A stretch of DNA of 64,000 bases from Varibaculum timonense_A (GTDB lineage: Bacteria > Actinomycetota > Actinomycetes > Actinomycetales > Actinomycetaceae), in the NCBI RefSeq assembly GCF_027694345.1, contig NZ_JAQEVU010000003.1, positions 124,001 to 188,000 of the forward strand, written 5' to 3'. A model generated the notes under the pieces. That model was given only the letters and a program-made list of their open reading frames with translations, did no database searches and was not told where the DNA came from. The position numbers and the translations under genes are program-made. This document shows, one piece after another, positions 17,376-26,914 of this stretch (position 1 is its first letter; the number at the start of each line of letters is the position of its first letter).

Positions 17376-20300
17376 ATGCCTATCTCGGAAGAACAAATAG
17401 ATCAGTCGGTCAGCCCCATCAATCAAGAAATCATTGACGACCTCTATGACAAATACTGCGCTGACCCCATGAATCTACCCGAGGATTGGCGAAATTATTT
17501 CAGCGCTCTAGAAGCTCAACAGGCACAAATAAAACAGGTTACCCCGCAAGAACCCACCTCCCCCAAGAACGCAAACTCTCAAATAGCAGTTACCGGCAGG
17601 GATGTAACCCGCTCAGATTTACCCCCGGCTCCCCCGGTGGCAGCCAGTGAACCCACCTCCCCCTATGTGGCGCGGGAAACCGCCCTTAACTTTGGCCCTG
17701 GGGAAGCCGGTAAAGCCGAGGACGAGGTACACCGACTACGCGGGGTAGCAAAAGCCGTGGTGAAAAATATGGACGAATCGCTCCGAATTCCTACCGCCAC
17801 CTCGGCACGAGAGATTCCCGCCAAACTGTTAATCGAAAACCGTAAAGTAATCAACGCTCACCTGGCTGCCACAACCGGCGGAAAAGTCTCATTCACCCAT
17901 TTAATCGGATACGCAATTATCGAAGCATTAGTGGAAATGCCGTCGATGAACGTTCGCTTCGAAAAGGACGAGGACGGTCGCGAATGTATCCGAAAATTTG
18001 CGCACGTAGGTTTTGGTCTAGCCATCGACTTACCGAAGAAAGATGGCTCTCGTTCCCTGATGGTACCGGTAATTCACGATGCTGACACTTTGAACTTTAG
18101 ACAGTTCATCGACGCCTACGAAGATTTAGTAAAAAGAGCACGCGGCGGACAGCTCAAACCCAGTGATTTTTCGGGAGGAACCGTCACCTTAACTAACCCC
18201 GGCACTTTAGGGACAAAATATTCCGTTCCTCGCTTAATGTCCGGTCAAGGAGCAATCATTGGGGTGGGCGCTACCTCATTCCCTGCCGAATGGGCGGGAG
18301 CCTCCCCCACTCAGCTTGCCAACGCGGGGGTAGGTCAGGTGATGACCATGACTTCAACCTATGATCACCGCGTGATTCAAGGGGCAGGATCAGGAGAATT
18401 CCTGCGAATTATTGAACAAAAATTAGCCGGTCACGACGGTTTCTTTGAGCGAGTATTTTCAACCTTGGGGGTGGCTCATGAACCCTATAAATGGGAGAGG
18501 GACTTCACCTACGATCAGGTTACCGAAAAAGGTAAACCTGCCCGGATTGCCGAACTAATTCACGCCTATCGTTCCCGTGGACATTTGGCCGCTAATACCG
18601 ATCCCCTACAGCAGATTTTACGTCGCCACCCCGACCTTTCTATCAGCTCTTATGGGCTGAGCGTCTGGGATTTGGATCGGGTTTTCCCCACCGGCGGATT
18701 TGCCGGTCGTGACACGATGAATTTGCGTGAACTGCTAGAACAATTGCGTACCACCTATACGCAGGCGCTGGGGATTGAATATATGCATATTCAAGATCCA
18801 CTTCAGCGGCGTTGGGTACAAAATCGGATAGAAAAACCCTCAAAAAAGTTTTCTAAAACTGAACAAATGCACATATTGAGTATGCTCAATCATGCGGAAG
18901 CGTTCGAGACTTTCTTACAAACAAAGTATGTGGGGCAAAAACGTTTTTCCTTAGAGGGCGCAGAGTCGTTAATACCGCTATTAGATACGATGCTTTTTAA
19001 CTCTTCCCGTTCCGGTTTGAAGGAAATAACCATTGGGATGGCTCACCGGGGACGGTTGAATGTGCTCTCAAATATAGCTGGAAAAACCTACGGACAAATT
19101 TTCTCCGAGTTTGAAGGATATCTTGACCCGAATTCCACTCAGGGCTCTGGGGACGTGAAATACCACCTGGGCACAGAGGGAATCTATTCCCCTGGGGAAG
19201 GAGAAGGCGTACTCGTGACTCTAACTGCCAATCCATCTCACTTGGAGGCGGCTAATGGGGTAACGGAGGGCATTACTCGCGCTAAACAAGATCGCTTGGG
19301 CGCTGGGGAAGAAGCCGAAAACTTGGTTATGCCGATTCTAGTTCACGGTGATGCCGCTTTTATTGGCGAGGGCGTGGTGCAGGAAACCCTGAATATGTCG
19401 CAGCTGCGTGGCTATCGTACTGGCGGCACTGTTCATATCATCGTCAATAACCAGATTGGGTTTACTACCGGACCCACCTCGGGACGTTCGACTCGTTATT
19501 GCACGGATTTAGCTAAGGGTTTGCAAGTACCGATTTTCCATGTAAACGGGGATTTCCCGCAGGAGGTGGTGAAAGCAGCCAAGCTAGCATTCGACTTTAG
19601 GCAAGAGTTCCACAAAGACGTAATTATCGATATGGTCTGTTACCGTCGGCGCGGACATAATGAGGGCGATGACCCCTCAATGACGCAACCGGTTCTTTAT
19701 TCTTTAATCAATCGCCTGCCCACCACGCGCGAGGTATATACCCGTAATCTGATTGGACGCGGAGATTTAAGCGAGGAAAAAGCAGCCGAAGCCCTGGAAG
19801 AATACCATCAAGAACTAAACAAGATTTTCCAGGAAACCAGGGAAAAGAAACATTTCAGCGCCGCAGATTATGACGATACTTTTAATCCCGGTATTGATAC
19901 CCGTTGGGTTATGCCCTCCTCGCAACAGCCTGGTCAGGGGATGATGCTCGGTTGGAGCTCTGCTATAAGCCGTGAAGAAATTGAACGTATCGGGCAATCC
20001 CAGGTAAGAGTCCCTGACAATTTCACTGCTCACCCCAAGATTATGAAGTTGCTCCAAAAACGAGAACTTATGTCCCGGGAGGGCAAAATCGATTGGGGTA
20101 TGGGGGAAATGCTAGCCTACGGTTCGCTGCTGATGGAGGGAACTAATGTCCGTCTTGGGGGGCAAGATTCCCGTCGGGGTACTTTCTCGCATCGACACGC
20201 TGTTATTCACGATTACGAGAATGGGCGCGAATGGACACCTCTAAATTTTCTAACCGAAGGGCAAGCGTCTTTCCAGGCATACAATTCTCCACTTTCCGAA

Positions 20301-21101
20301 TATGCTCCTTTGGCTTTCGAGTATGGATATTCGGTTGAGTCCCCGGAAACTTTAGTATTGTGGGAGGCACAATTTGGCGATTTCGCTAACTGTGCTCAGG
20401 CAGTTATTGACGAGTTTATTTCTTCGTCTTTCCAAAAATGGAATGAACGCTCCGGACTGGTAATGCTACTGCCCCACGGATACGAGGGGCAAGGCCCCGA
20501 TCACTCATCGGCACGCATTGAGCGGTATCTACAGTTGTGCGCCCAAAATAATATGTGGGTGTGCCAGCCATCTAATCCGGCTAACAATTTCCATATGTTA
20601 CGAGAACAGGCCTATAAAAGACCACGTAAACCTTTGATAGCGTTTGAGCCGAAACAGCTGCTTCGTTTAGCGGCAGCGGCTTCCCCAATAGAAGATTTTA
20701 CTTCCGGACAGTTCCTGCCAGTGATTGGCGAACCAGATAAGCGGGTCATTAAACCAAACAGGATATTGCTTTGTACTGGACGTATTTACTATGACCTGGT
20801 CAAAGAGCGGGCAAAAACCGAACGTTTCGATACTGCGATTATTCGATTAGAACAGCTGTATCCGCTACCGGTAGCAGAACTAAATATGCTGCTTAGTTCC
20901 TGGGGTGATTTGCCACTTACCTGGGTCCAAGACGAACCCGAAAATCAGGGAGCATGGCCGTTTATAGCTTTACATCTTCCCTCAAAGATTAAGCGAACTA
21001 TACAGGTGATTTCGCGTGCAGAAGCCGCTTCTCCGGCTGCTGGTAACGCCAAGCTCCATAAAGATGAAAATCGGCAGCTAATGGAACAGGCATTCGCCTA
21101 G
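17376..21101 (+). CDS. kgd: Multifunctional 2-oxoglutarate decarboxylase/dehydrogenase E1-E2 fusion
   Basis: The 1241-residue actinobacterial Kgd/OdhA enzyme. A short N-terminal segment (YDKYCADPMNLPEDWRNYF) is followed by an Ala/Pro-rich linker, then an E2-type acyltransferase core with YDHRVIQGAGSGEF near residue 328, then a complete thiamine-diphosphate E1 domain (MAHRGRLNVL, HGDAAFIGEGVVQE, RRRGHNEGDDPSMTQP). It decarboxylates 2-oxoglutarate and feeds succinyl-CoA or succinic semialdehyde into the TCA cycle, as the E1o partner of the dehydrogenase complex. I use the ATG at 17376 because AAAAAGGAA lies just upstream. The fusion is family-typical, not an artefact. A strong terminator follows. 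Confidence 0.96.
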   Translation: MPISEEQIDQSVSPINQEIIDDLYDKYCADPMNLPEDWRNYFSALEAQQAQIKQVTPQEPTSPKNANSQIAVTGRDVTRSDLPPAPPVAASEPTSPYVARETALNFGPGEAGKAEDEVHRLRGVAKAVVKNMDESLRIPTATSAREIPAKLLIENRKVINAHLAATTGGKVSFTHLIGYAIIEALVEMPSMNVRFEKDEDGRECIRKFAHVGFGLAIDLPKKDGSRSLMVPVIHDADTLNFRQFIDAYEDLVKRARGGQLKPSDFSGGTVTLTNPGTLGTKYSVPRLMSGQGAIIGVGATSFPAEWAGASPTQLANAGVGQVMTMTSTYDHRVIQGAGSGEFLRIIEQKLAGHDGFFERVFSTLGVAHEPYKWERDFTYDQVTEKGKPARIAELIHAYRSRGHLAANTDPLQQILRRHPDLSISSYGLSVWDLDRVFPTGGFAGRDTMNLRELLEQLRTTYTQALGIEYMHIQDPLQRRWVQNRIEKPSKKFSKTEQMHILSMLNHAEAFETFLQTKYVGQKRFSLEGAESLIPLLDTMLFNSSRSGLKEITIGMAHRGRLNVLSNIAGKTYGQIFSEFEGYLDPNSTQGSGDVKYHLGTEGIYSPGEGEGVLVTLTANPSHLEAANGVTEGITRAKQDRLGAGEEAENLVMPILVHGDAAFIGEGVVQETLNMSQLRGYRTGGTVHIIVNNQIGFTTGPTSGRSTRYCTDLAKGLQVPIFHVNGDFPQEVVKAAKLAFDFRQEFHKDVIIDMVCYRRRGHNEGDDPSMTQPVLYSLINRLPTTREVYTRNLIGRGDLSEEKAAEALEEYHQELNKIFQETREKKHFSAADYDDTFNPGIDTRWVMPSSQQPGQGMMLGWSSAISREEIERIGQSQVRVPDNFTAHPKIMKLLQKRELMSREGKIDWGMGEMLAYGSLLMEGTNVRLGGQDSRRGTFSHRHAVIHDYENGREWTPLNFLTEGQASFQAYNSPLSEYAPLAFEYGYSVESPETLVLWEAQFGDFANCAQAVIDEFISSSFQKWNERSGLVMLLPHGYEGQGPDHSSARIERYLQLCAQNNMWVCQPSNPANNFHMLREQAYKRPRKPLIAFEPKQLLRLAAAASPIEDFTSGQFLPVIGEPDKRVIKPNRILLCTGRIYYDLVKERAKTERFDTAIIRLEQLYPLPVAELNMLLSSWGDLPLTWVQDEPENQGAWPFIALHLPSKIKRTIQVISRAEAASPAAGNAKLHKDENRQLMEQAFA

Positions 21102-21119
21102 TTCTCCACCAAGAAATGC

Positions 21120-21158
21120 TTGGGGGTTGGGGTGACAAAAAGTCACCCCAACCCCCAA
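21120..21158. terminator. Terminator between kgd and the converging bL37 gene
   Basis: A perfect 17-bp stem (TTGGGGGTTGGGGTGAC with its complement) around a five-A loop, placed between two convergent genes. Only short T-runs flank it (AAGTTTTACC on the plus side). Confidence 0.85.
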
Positions 21159-21203
21159 ATAAGTTTTACCGTTAGTATCTAGCGTTAGCTAGAACGGTTA
21201 CTG

Positions 21204-21278
21204 TTAGCAGTTAGGTCGTTTGCCGTGATTGGCGGCACTGGTACGACGAGTTTTGCGTTTACGTCCACGTTTAGACAT
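21204..21278 (-). CDS. 50S ribosomal protein bL37 (24 residues)
   Basis: The minus strand encodes a 24-residue, extremely basic peptide: MSKRGRKRKTRRT, then SAANHGKRPNC. The SKRGRK start and ANHGKRPN end are the hallmark of bL37, the tiny actinobacterial large-subunit protein seen in mycobacterial ribosome structures. A clear GGGAAGG site lies 8 bases before the ATG. It is too short for ordinary gene calling. The last residue is Cys where I recall Ala in mycobacteria. It sits downstream of rshA in the same orientation, and may or may not be in that operon (a 122-bp gap). Confidence 0.88.
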   Translation of the reverse strand: MSKRGRKRKTRRTSAANHGKRPNC

Positions 21279-21400
21279 CTCATACACCTTCCCAAATAAA
21301 ATCGACGTCCCTAGTTTTACACACCAGTTGCCATTTTAGGAAACTGAAAGGCTCGCCTGTCGCATTAGTCGACCAAAATATATGATTTTATAGGCTATCT

Positions 21401-21685
21401 CTAGCACCTGTCACCATATTGCTGCTGACGATAGGAAATCTGTAACTCCTCGGAATCCATATACACCGCTAGGGACTGTACTATCCGAGTGCGCAAAGCG
21501 TGCGGGGCAGAAATGTGGTGACATAAACAGCGTCTTAGCGATAGCGATATTCCCGCTGTTTCAGCTTCTAAAAGTTCTTGACAGTACGGACATTGGGCGA
21601 TATGCCGAGCTTCTTCTACGCTAAGTTCCCGAGACTCGATTGACAGCTGTTGAAACAGGTCACGTTGGCACGGTTGCTGGCTCAT
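21401..21685 (-). CDS. rshA: Zinc-binding anti-sigma factor (RshA/RsrA type)
   Basis: A 94-residue protein with the ZAS motif HIAQCPYC (HxxxCxxC) around residues 28-35, the redox-sensitive zinc site of RsrA/RshA anti-sigma factors. Oxidation of the cysteines releases the sigma factor. The C-terminal part carries extra Cys/His residues (RRCLCHHISAPH). The start overlaps the sigH stop (TAATG), so the two are translationally coupled, as for classic sigma/anti-sigma pairs. Confidence 0.9.
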   Translation of the reverse strand: MSQQPCQRDLFQQLSIESRELSVEEARHIAQCPYCQELLEAETAGISLSLRRCLCHHISAPHALRTRIVQSLAVYMDSEELQISYRQQQYGDRC

Positions 21686-22383
21686 TAGTTCACCCCGATT
21701 CCATATTGGCGGGCATATTCTGCTAGTTCTTCTCGCAGTAGGTTTCTGCCTCGATGAAGCCTAGACATTACTGTACCGAGCCGAATCCCTAAAATCTGCG
21801 ATATTTCCTTGTAGCTGAACTGTTCGATATCAGCTAAATAAACTACTGCCCGATGTTCATCGGAGAGTTTGTCAAAGGCAGCTTGAATAGTTTCATTAGG
21901 CACACGCTCCAAAGCAACAGTTTCCGCAGAAGGTAAACCTATCTGATGATGAAGTGAGTGCTGCACCTGCCGGCTATCCGATATTTCAGCGGTAGTTTCC
22001 TCTTGGGGACGGCGAGTCTTTGAGCGGTATTGGTTGAGGAAAGTATTGGTCATTATCCGGTACATCCAGGCTTTAAGATTAGTTCCCGCCTGGTACTGAT
22101 GAAATTTACGAAACGCCTGCATATAGGTGTCTTGCACTAAGTCCTCGGCATCAGCAGGCCGGCGAGTTAATCGCAGCGCCCCCGCATATAGTTGATCCAG
22201 TAGCGGCAGCGCCTCCTGGGTAAACCGCTGCGCCAATTGAGCGCTATCGGAGCGAGCCTTATTTTCTTCCGAGACAGGGTTCTCGTCTGAACCTGGCTCC
22301 GGTAGCAAAGACCCAGCAGGGGGCAAATCAGTAGAGGGCGGGGCGTCCTCTACGGTAAGGCTAGCTAAGGTTTCAGTATCCAT
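21685..22383 (-). CDS. sigH: ECF RNA polymerase sigma factor, SigH/SigR type
   Basis: Directs transcription of thiol-oxidative and heat-stress genes. Region 2 (LLDQLYAGALRLTRRPADAEDLVQDTYMQAF...AWMYRIMTNTFLNQYR) and region 4 (LSDEHRAVVYLADIEQFSYKEISQILGIRLGTVMSRLHRGR) are complete. At 232 residues it carries a roughly 50-residue acidic, Pro-rich N-terminal extension. No ribosome site precedes the ATG, while TAGAGT lies 8 bases before it, compatible with a leaderless transcript. Pairing with rshA makes the assignment firm. Confidence 0.93.
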   Translation of the reverse strand: MDTETLASLTVEDAPPSTDLPPAGSLLPEPGSDENPVSEENKARSDSAQLAQRFTQEALPLLDQLYAGALRLTRRPADAEDLVQDTYMQAFRKFHQYQAGTNLKAWMYRIMTNTFLNQYRSKTRRPQEETTAEISDSRQVQHSLHHQIGLPSAETVALERVPNETIQAAFDKLSDEHRAVVYLADIEQFSYKEISQILGIRLGTVMSRLHRGRNLLREELAEYARQYGIGVN

Positions 22384-22478
22384 TACTGCCTACTCTAGTC
22401 CAGTTTTGCAGCTGCTAGTTCTGGCGGCAAACTCAAGAAAGCTAGAAATCAACGCCCCGGTCAGGTAAAAATAGAGAT

Positions 22479-22865
22479 ATGGCTAATAGGTATTCTTTTT
22501 CCCGAGCACTACTAGCGGCTCCCTTAATCATCGAGGGAATCGATGCGGTGCGTAACAGCGATAAACATGCGCATCTAGCCCAACACCACCTAGAGGTCAT
22601 GGAGAAAAATGGGTTACCACCGGTACAGATGAGCGATTTACGAACTATCGCTAAAATCTGTGGAGTTACGGTGACCCTCCTGGCATTAAGGATGGCTACT
22701 ACCCGGCGCTCCCCCCTTTCAACTGCCGCCTTGATACTGGCCAATGGGGCAGCAACTATTATTAATGGACGTCAGCCCGGTAAAATTGATGCTTTAAGAA
22801 TTGCCCAAGGGCTAGCCCTCCACGCCGGTTTAACCTCTGAACTATTCTCCCGTAGACAGGATTAA
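22479..22865 (+). CDS. DoxX-family membrane protein
   Basis: A 128-residue protein beginning MANRYSFSRALLAAPLIIEGIDAVRNSDKHAH, the N-terminal pattern of actinobacterial DoxX-like proteins, with about three to four hydrophobic segments. Function in this branch is unclear; relatives are linked to quinone-associated or redox-stress membrane complexes. It lies back-to-back with sigH and four bases before aroA, so it is probably the first gene of the aroA-rsgA operon. Confidence 0.75.
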   Translation: MANRYSFSRALLAAPLIIEGIDAVRNSDKHAHLAQHHLEVMEKNGLPPVQMSDLRTIAKICGVTVTLLALRMATTRRSPLSTAALILANGAATIINGRQPGKIDALRIAQGLALHAGLTSELFSRRQD

Positions 22866-22869
22866 TACT

Positions 22870-24198
22870 TTGACTGTTTGGACTCCCCCTCTTTCGACCC
22901 AGCCTCTAAACGCGGTGGTCTCACTACCTCCCTCTAAATCCCTGACCGCTCGTGCCCTGGTCTTAGCCTTATTAGCGAAGGAAAATACTTTTATTACTAA
23001 TCCTTTGCGATGTCGCGACACCGATTTAATGATCGCCGGTATCCAAGAGTTCGGTGCCAACGTAGAAGAGAAATCAGGAGGACTACTGATAACTCCCCCG
23101 CCCACAATCTCGGCGAAAACCGGAGTTATCGAGTGCGGTCTTTCCGGGACAGTGATGCGTTTCTTAGCTCCCATTGCCCTACTGAGCGGAAAACCAGTTC
23201 ACTTTCAAGGAGATAAACAGGCAAGCACCCGTCCAATGCGTGGTCTTTTAGATGCCTTAACCCAGCTGGGAGCAAAAATTACGGACGCCCCCCTGCCCGG
23301 ACACCTACCCTTTACTATCGAGGGCGCATTAAATGACAGCAGCCAGCTACAGCAAGTACACCTTGACGCTAGCGACTCCTCCCAATTTGTCTCCGCTCTG
23401 CTGCTGGTTTCCCCCGCCCTCCCCTTTGAACTTCAAATAGAAGTAGATTCTGTTTTACCATCTATTCGTCATGTGGAAATGACACTAGCGCAGGTAAATG
23501 CGTGCGGTGGAAAAATCGAAAACATCAGTGGTGAAACCGGAGACTGGGATTCCCTGCAAACTCGCCATATTTGGCGCTGTCAGCCAGCGCGATTACGTGG
23601 CGGTGAACAAGTCATTGAACCGGACTTGACCAATGCGGGTTCGTTTTTAGGAGCCGCCCTTGCTTGTGGCGGTCAAATTAGTGTGCCAAATTGGCCGGCA
23701 CAAACTTTCCAAGCCGGCGATGCCTGGCGGTATTTACTCTCCCCAATGGGCGCACGTATCTATCGCGACAGCGAAGGAACGCTTATTTGTCAAGGCAATG
23801 GCACAATTGGCGGGATTCAGACCGACCTTAACGCCATTGGGGAACTTACCCCCACTTTGGCGGCGCTATGCACCCTGGCAGTCGAACCCTCCAAACTTAG
23901 CGGAATTGGGCATCTTAAAGGTCACGAAACCAACCGATTACACGCCCTCGAAACCGAAATTAACCGTCTCGGGGCAAAAGCAGTGGCTACCGAAACTTCG
24001 CTACAAATCACTCCTGGGATATTGCACGGCGCTACCATCGAAACCTATAGCGATCACCGGATGGCCATGTTTGGAGCCCTGATTGGATTACGGGTTCCAG
24101 ACGTGAAAATAGCGGGGATTGAGTGCGTCACGAAAACTTTCCCGGATTTTCCTGAGATTTGGCGAGCCGCTGTGGCTGGTACTAATGGCGTGGCGTGA
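22870..24198 (+). CDS. aroA: 3-phosphoshikimate 1-carboxyvinyltransferase (EPSP synthase)
   Basis: Joins shikimate 3-phosphate and phosphoenolpyruvate in the shikimate pathway. The 442 residues fit the family. Visible motifs are LPPSKSLTARALVLALLA (substrate and phosphate binding), GLSGTVMRFLAP, DASDSSQFVSALLL, and the C-terminal TYSDHRMAMFGALIGL with catalytic Asp and His. The start is a TTG four bases after the DoxX gene. aroD lies 1.8 kb away on the other strand, so two shikimate steps are encoded close together. Confidence 0.95.
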   Translation: MTVWTPPLSTQPLNAVVSLPPSKSLTARALVLALLAKENTFITNPLRCRDTDLMIAGIQEFGANVEEKSGGLLITPPPTISAKTGVIECGLSGTVMRFLAPIALLSGKPVHFQGDKQASTRPMRGLLDALTQLGAKITDAPLPGHLPFTIEGALNDSSQLQQVHLDASDSSQFVSALLLVSPALPFELQIEVDSVLPSIRHVEMTLAQVNACGGKIENISGETGDWDSLQTRHIWRCQPARLRGGEQVIEPDLTNAGSFLGAALACGGQISVPNWPAQTFQAGDAWRYLLSPMGARIYRDSEGTLICQGNGTIGGIQTDLNAIGELTPTLAALCTLAVEPSKLSGIGHLKGHETNRLHALETEINRLGAKAVATETSLQITPGILHGATIETYSDHRMAMFGALIGLRVPDVKIAGIECVTKTFPDFPEIWRAAVAGTNGVA

Positions 24199-25186
24199 TA
24201 CCGGAACCGATGATCCGCGGGTACGGGTGCGTCCTTCCCGCTCTAAACCGCGACGCTCCAAAAAACAGGTAGATTATTCTGCCAGCCCCACCGCCTTCGT
24301 ATTCGCGGTAGATCGCGGGAGAATTCACCTACAAATGAATCAAACCAAACTGGTAGGGGTTAAGGCTCGCTCTCTGGGTCGGCGCGGTATCGTGGTCGGC
24401 GATCAGGTACGGGTCACCGGAGATTTAAGCGGGAAAACTGGTTCTTTGGCGCGGATTGTGGAAGTTTTACCGCGCAAAAGTGTTCTTACCCGCTCCGCGG
24501 AAGATAGTCCCGGGGCGAAAGAAAAACCGATGGTTGCCAACGCTGACCAATTAGCGATAGTCACCGCCTGCGCTAATCCGCAGCCTCGTCCCCGCATGAT
24601 TGACCGACTGTTAGTAGCCGCCTACAGCGCGGGTCTGAAACCATTACTGCTGCTCACTAAAGCGGATATTGCCCGCCCTGAGCCGATACTTGAACTATTT
24701 TCACCTTTAGAAGTGCCGGCAATTGTGACCAGTATAGAAAGCTCTCAAGGCATTGATGCAGCTGGCGAGGCATTAGCCGCTACTACTACCGTAATGGTGG
24801 GACATTCGGGAGTAGGCAAATCTTCACTGATGAACAACCTCATTCCCCACGCAGATAGACAAATCGGTCAAGTTAATCAAGTTACCGGTCGCGGACGACA
24901 CACTTCTACCTCCGCTATTGCCATCGAATTTCGGGGGGGCTGGCTAATTGATACCCCCGGCATTCGCTCCTTCGGATTAGCCCATATTGAAACCGACGAC
25001 CTCTTGGCGGCTTTCCCCGATCTTGCCGAGGTAGCAGCGCAATGCCCAAAACTGTGTCCTCATTTGCCATCCGTACCGGGATGCCAACTGAGCACGCTCG
25101 GAAAAACCAATCCCGCACAGATGCGCCGAGTAGAGTCTTTCCGCCGCCTACTTGCCTCCCAAAATAGTCAGAATCCGCTGGTGTAA
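24185..25186 (+). CDS. rsgA: Ribosome small-subunit GTPase RsgA (YjeQ)
   Basis: A late 30S maturation GTPase with circularly permuted G motifs: an OB-fold N-terminal region, then TKAD (G4), GHSGVGKSSLMNNL (P-loop), DTPGIRSFG (G3) and a Cys/His zinc cluster CPKLCPH...PGC near the C-terminus. The ATG at 24185 (MAWRDTG) overlaps the aroA stop by 14 bp, indicating coupling; the longer upstream reading is unlikely. The 3' end overlaps hisN on the opposite strand by 39 bp. Confidence 0.93.
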   Translation: MAWRDTGTDDPRVRVRPSRSKPRRSKKQVDYSASPTAFVFAVDRGRIHLQMNQTKLVGVKARSLGRRGIVVGDQVRVTGDLSGKTGSLARIVEVLPRKSVLTRSAEDSPGAKEKPMVANADQLAIVTACANPQPRPRMIDRLLVAAYSAGLKPLLLLTKADIARPEPILELFSPLEVPAIVTSIESSQGIDAAGEALAATTTVMVGHSGVGKSSLMNNLIPHADRQIGQVNQVTGRGRHTSTSAIAIEFRGGWLIDTPGIRSFGLAHIETDDLLAAFPDLAEVAAQCPKLCPHLPSVPGCQLSTLGKTNPAQMRRVESFRRLLASQNSQNPLV

Positions 25187-25939
25187 ATGACCATTAGTGG
25201 CAAGTGCGTTTCCTCCCCGGCAGCCCTCATCGCCCTCTAATGAAGTGAATTTACCTCCGGCTTCTTCCACGATGGGTACTAGCGCCGCCATATCGTAAAG
25301 CTCCAAGTCGGGTTCGGCTGCCGCATCGACTACTCCTTCGGCAACTAACATATAGGAATAAAAATCTCCATAGGCACGGGTGCGCCACACTTTGCGGGTA
25401 AGTTCAACGAATGCATGAAGCTTTTCGCGTTCTTCCCAACCAGTAAGGGAAGAATAGCTAAAGGAGGCAGCTTTCAAATCACTTATCCTCGAAACCCGGT
25501 TTGCTTGCGGCTTTTCTCCGCTGAAAGAACGCCAAGACCCTAAACCGCGCCCTGCCCACCAGCGCCGACATAATGCCGGGGCACTAACTATGGAAGCTTG
25601 CATTTTGCCGGCAAATTCTAAGCCAATCAGGGTTGCCCAAACCGGCACGCCCCGCACAAAATTTTTAGTGCCATCAATGGGATCAATAATCCAGCGAGCC
25701 TGGTTAGCTTCGGCAGCGTTTCCTCCGTATTCTTCCCCGTAAACTAAATCGTGGGGACGGTGAACTTTTAAGAAATCCCGAATCATTTGTTCGGCTCCCC
25801 GATCAATATCGCTAACCGGAGTGAAATCTGGTTTTTCGTAAACCTGATAATCGCGCTGCTTAAAATGTGTAAGGGTATAGTCGTCTACCTGATCGGTCAG
25901 GTTATGCAATAACTCGATATCTTTTTGTAGATTGCGCAT
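25148..25939 (-). CDS. hisN: Inositol-monophosphatase-fold histidinol-phosphatase
   Basis: A 263-residue Mg2+-dependent phosphatase of the IMPase superfamily. Metal-binding motifs are GEEYGG, WIIDPIDGTKNFVRG and the late ELYDMAALVPIVEEAGG. The protein matches actinobacterial HisN (histidinol-phosphate phosphatase) better than SuhB or CysQ in layout, but substrate cannot be proven from sequence. The 3' end overlaps rsgA in a convergent arrangement. Confidence 0.82.
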   Translation of the reverse strand: MRNLQKDIELLHNLTDQVDDYTLTHFKQRDYQVYEKPDFTPVSDIDRGAEQMIRDFLKVHRPHDLVYGEEYGGNAAEANQARWIIDPIDGTKNFVRGVPVWATLIGLEFAGKMQASIVSAPALCRRWWAGRGLGSWRSFSGEKPQANRVSRISDLKAASFSYSSLTGWEEREKLHAFVELTRKVWRTRAYGDFYSYMLVAEGVVDAAAEPDLELYDMAALVPIVEEAGGKFTSLEGDEGCRGGNALATNGHLHQRILTILGGK

Positions 25940-25969
25940 TTTCTAGTTACCTGATTTCTGGTTGGTATT

Positions 25970-26722
25970 TTACTTTTCGAGGACGGATAGCACGCTCGCA
26001 GTTAAGAAAGAACTAGCTTGTCCGGGCGCACTGGGGGCAGTACCGGGCAGCGCCGCAAAAGTCGCACAGTTTCCAAATATCCCCCCAATTAACCGGCTAG
26101 CGATACCGATAGTGCCCATACCTGCAACTATAAATGGGCGTTTTCCGTCGGTATCGCGATAATACTTGTCCATGGCGCTAAATATCTGTAGCAGATGGGA
26201 GCTGTTCGTTACCGTAAGAGCCAGTTTTGCTACCTGAGCCCCGCGTTCGTGAGCGGCAGCTAACCAGTCATAGATTCTTTCGCTATCCATTTTTTCGGCT
26301 TCCGCTGCCGCAAAATAATGCCTAGAAAGAACGCTTATTACCCCCTGGTCATGGGCATAAGCTAAAGCCTCAGTTACCAAAGAAAAATCGTCCTCTATAT
26401 CGAGGGCGAAAGCACCCGCCTCTACCAATAGTTTCACGGCTTGAAGCTGCTGAGCTGCTTCAAGGTGAGAGGCTCCTCCTTGCGCAATCGTGCGACAGGT
26501 TGCCAACCAGGGAAAGCCAATTTGGGGAGCTATTTCAGTGGCTATTTGTTGCAAAGCCACCGGATTGTCATGCCTAGAAAACTGATCAATTCGCCATTCC
26601 ACCAAATCGGCTTCTGGGGGAATCGCAGAAATCTGAGATTGAAGTTCCTGATGATTACGCCCGGTTAGTGGAACTATCAAGCTTGGCCTGCCGGGAGTAA
26701 ACAGGGTCTGGGTATTATTCAA
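25970..26722 (-). CDS. aroD: Type I 3-dehydroquinate dehydratase
   Basis: Dehydrates 3-dehydroquinate through a lysine Schiff base, third step of the shikimate pathway. The 250-residue protein shows DLVEWRIDQF, SRHYF (catalytic His) and VAKLALTV (Schiff-base Lys). The type I enzyme is the less usual form in actinobacteria, which often use type II AroQ. It lies 30 bp upstream of hisN in the same direction. Confidence 0.92.
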   Translation of the reverse strand: MNNTQTLFTPGRPSLIVPLTGRNHQELQSQISAIPPEADLVEWRIDQFSRHDNPVALQQIATEIAPQIGFPWLATCRTIAQGGASHLEAAQQLQAVKLLVEAGAFALDIEDDFSLVTEALAYAHDQGVISVLSRHYFAAAEAEKMDSERIYDWLAAAHERGAQVAKLALTVTNSSHLLQIFSAMDKYYRDTDGKRPFIVAGMGTIGIASRLIGGIFGNCATFAALPGTAPSAPGQASSFLTASVLSVLEK

Positions 26723-26860
26723 CCGTTTACCTCCTGGTTTTCCTGTGTCTTATGGGCGTTATAATCTTACCCCGAGCACCCCAATCGGGAGCATTTGAAG
26801 CATAGTCGCATCAAGTACTGTTTTACCCGACATACTAGGGTTTCGTATTCGATAAAAATA

Positions 26861-26895
26861 TGGTCAGAAACTACCGTATTGGCAATTTCTGACCA
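26861..26895. terminator. Terminator closing the bacteriocin-like operon
   Basis: A 10-bp perfect stem (TGGTCAGAAA with its complement) around a 15-base loop. Reading on the minus strand it is followed by TATTTTTAT, so it ends the minus-strand toxin-immunity-like pair. Confidence 0.7.
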
Positions 26896-26914
26896 CATTT
26901 TAATATCGATTAGG

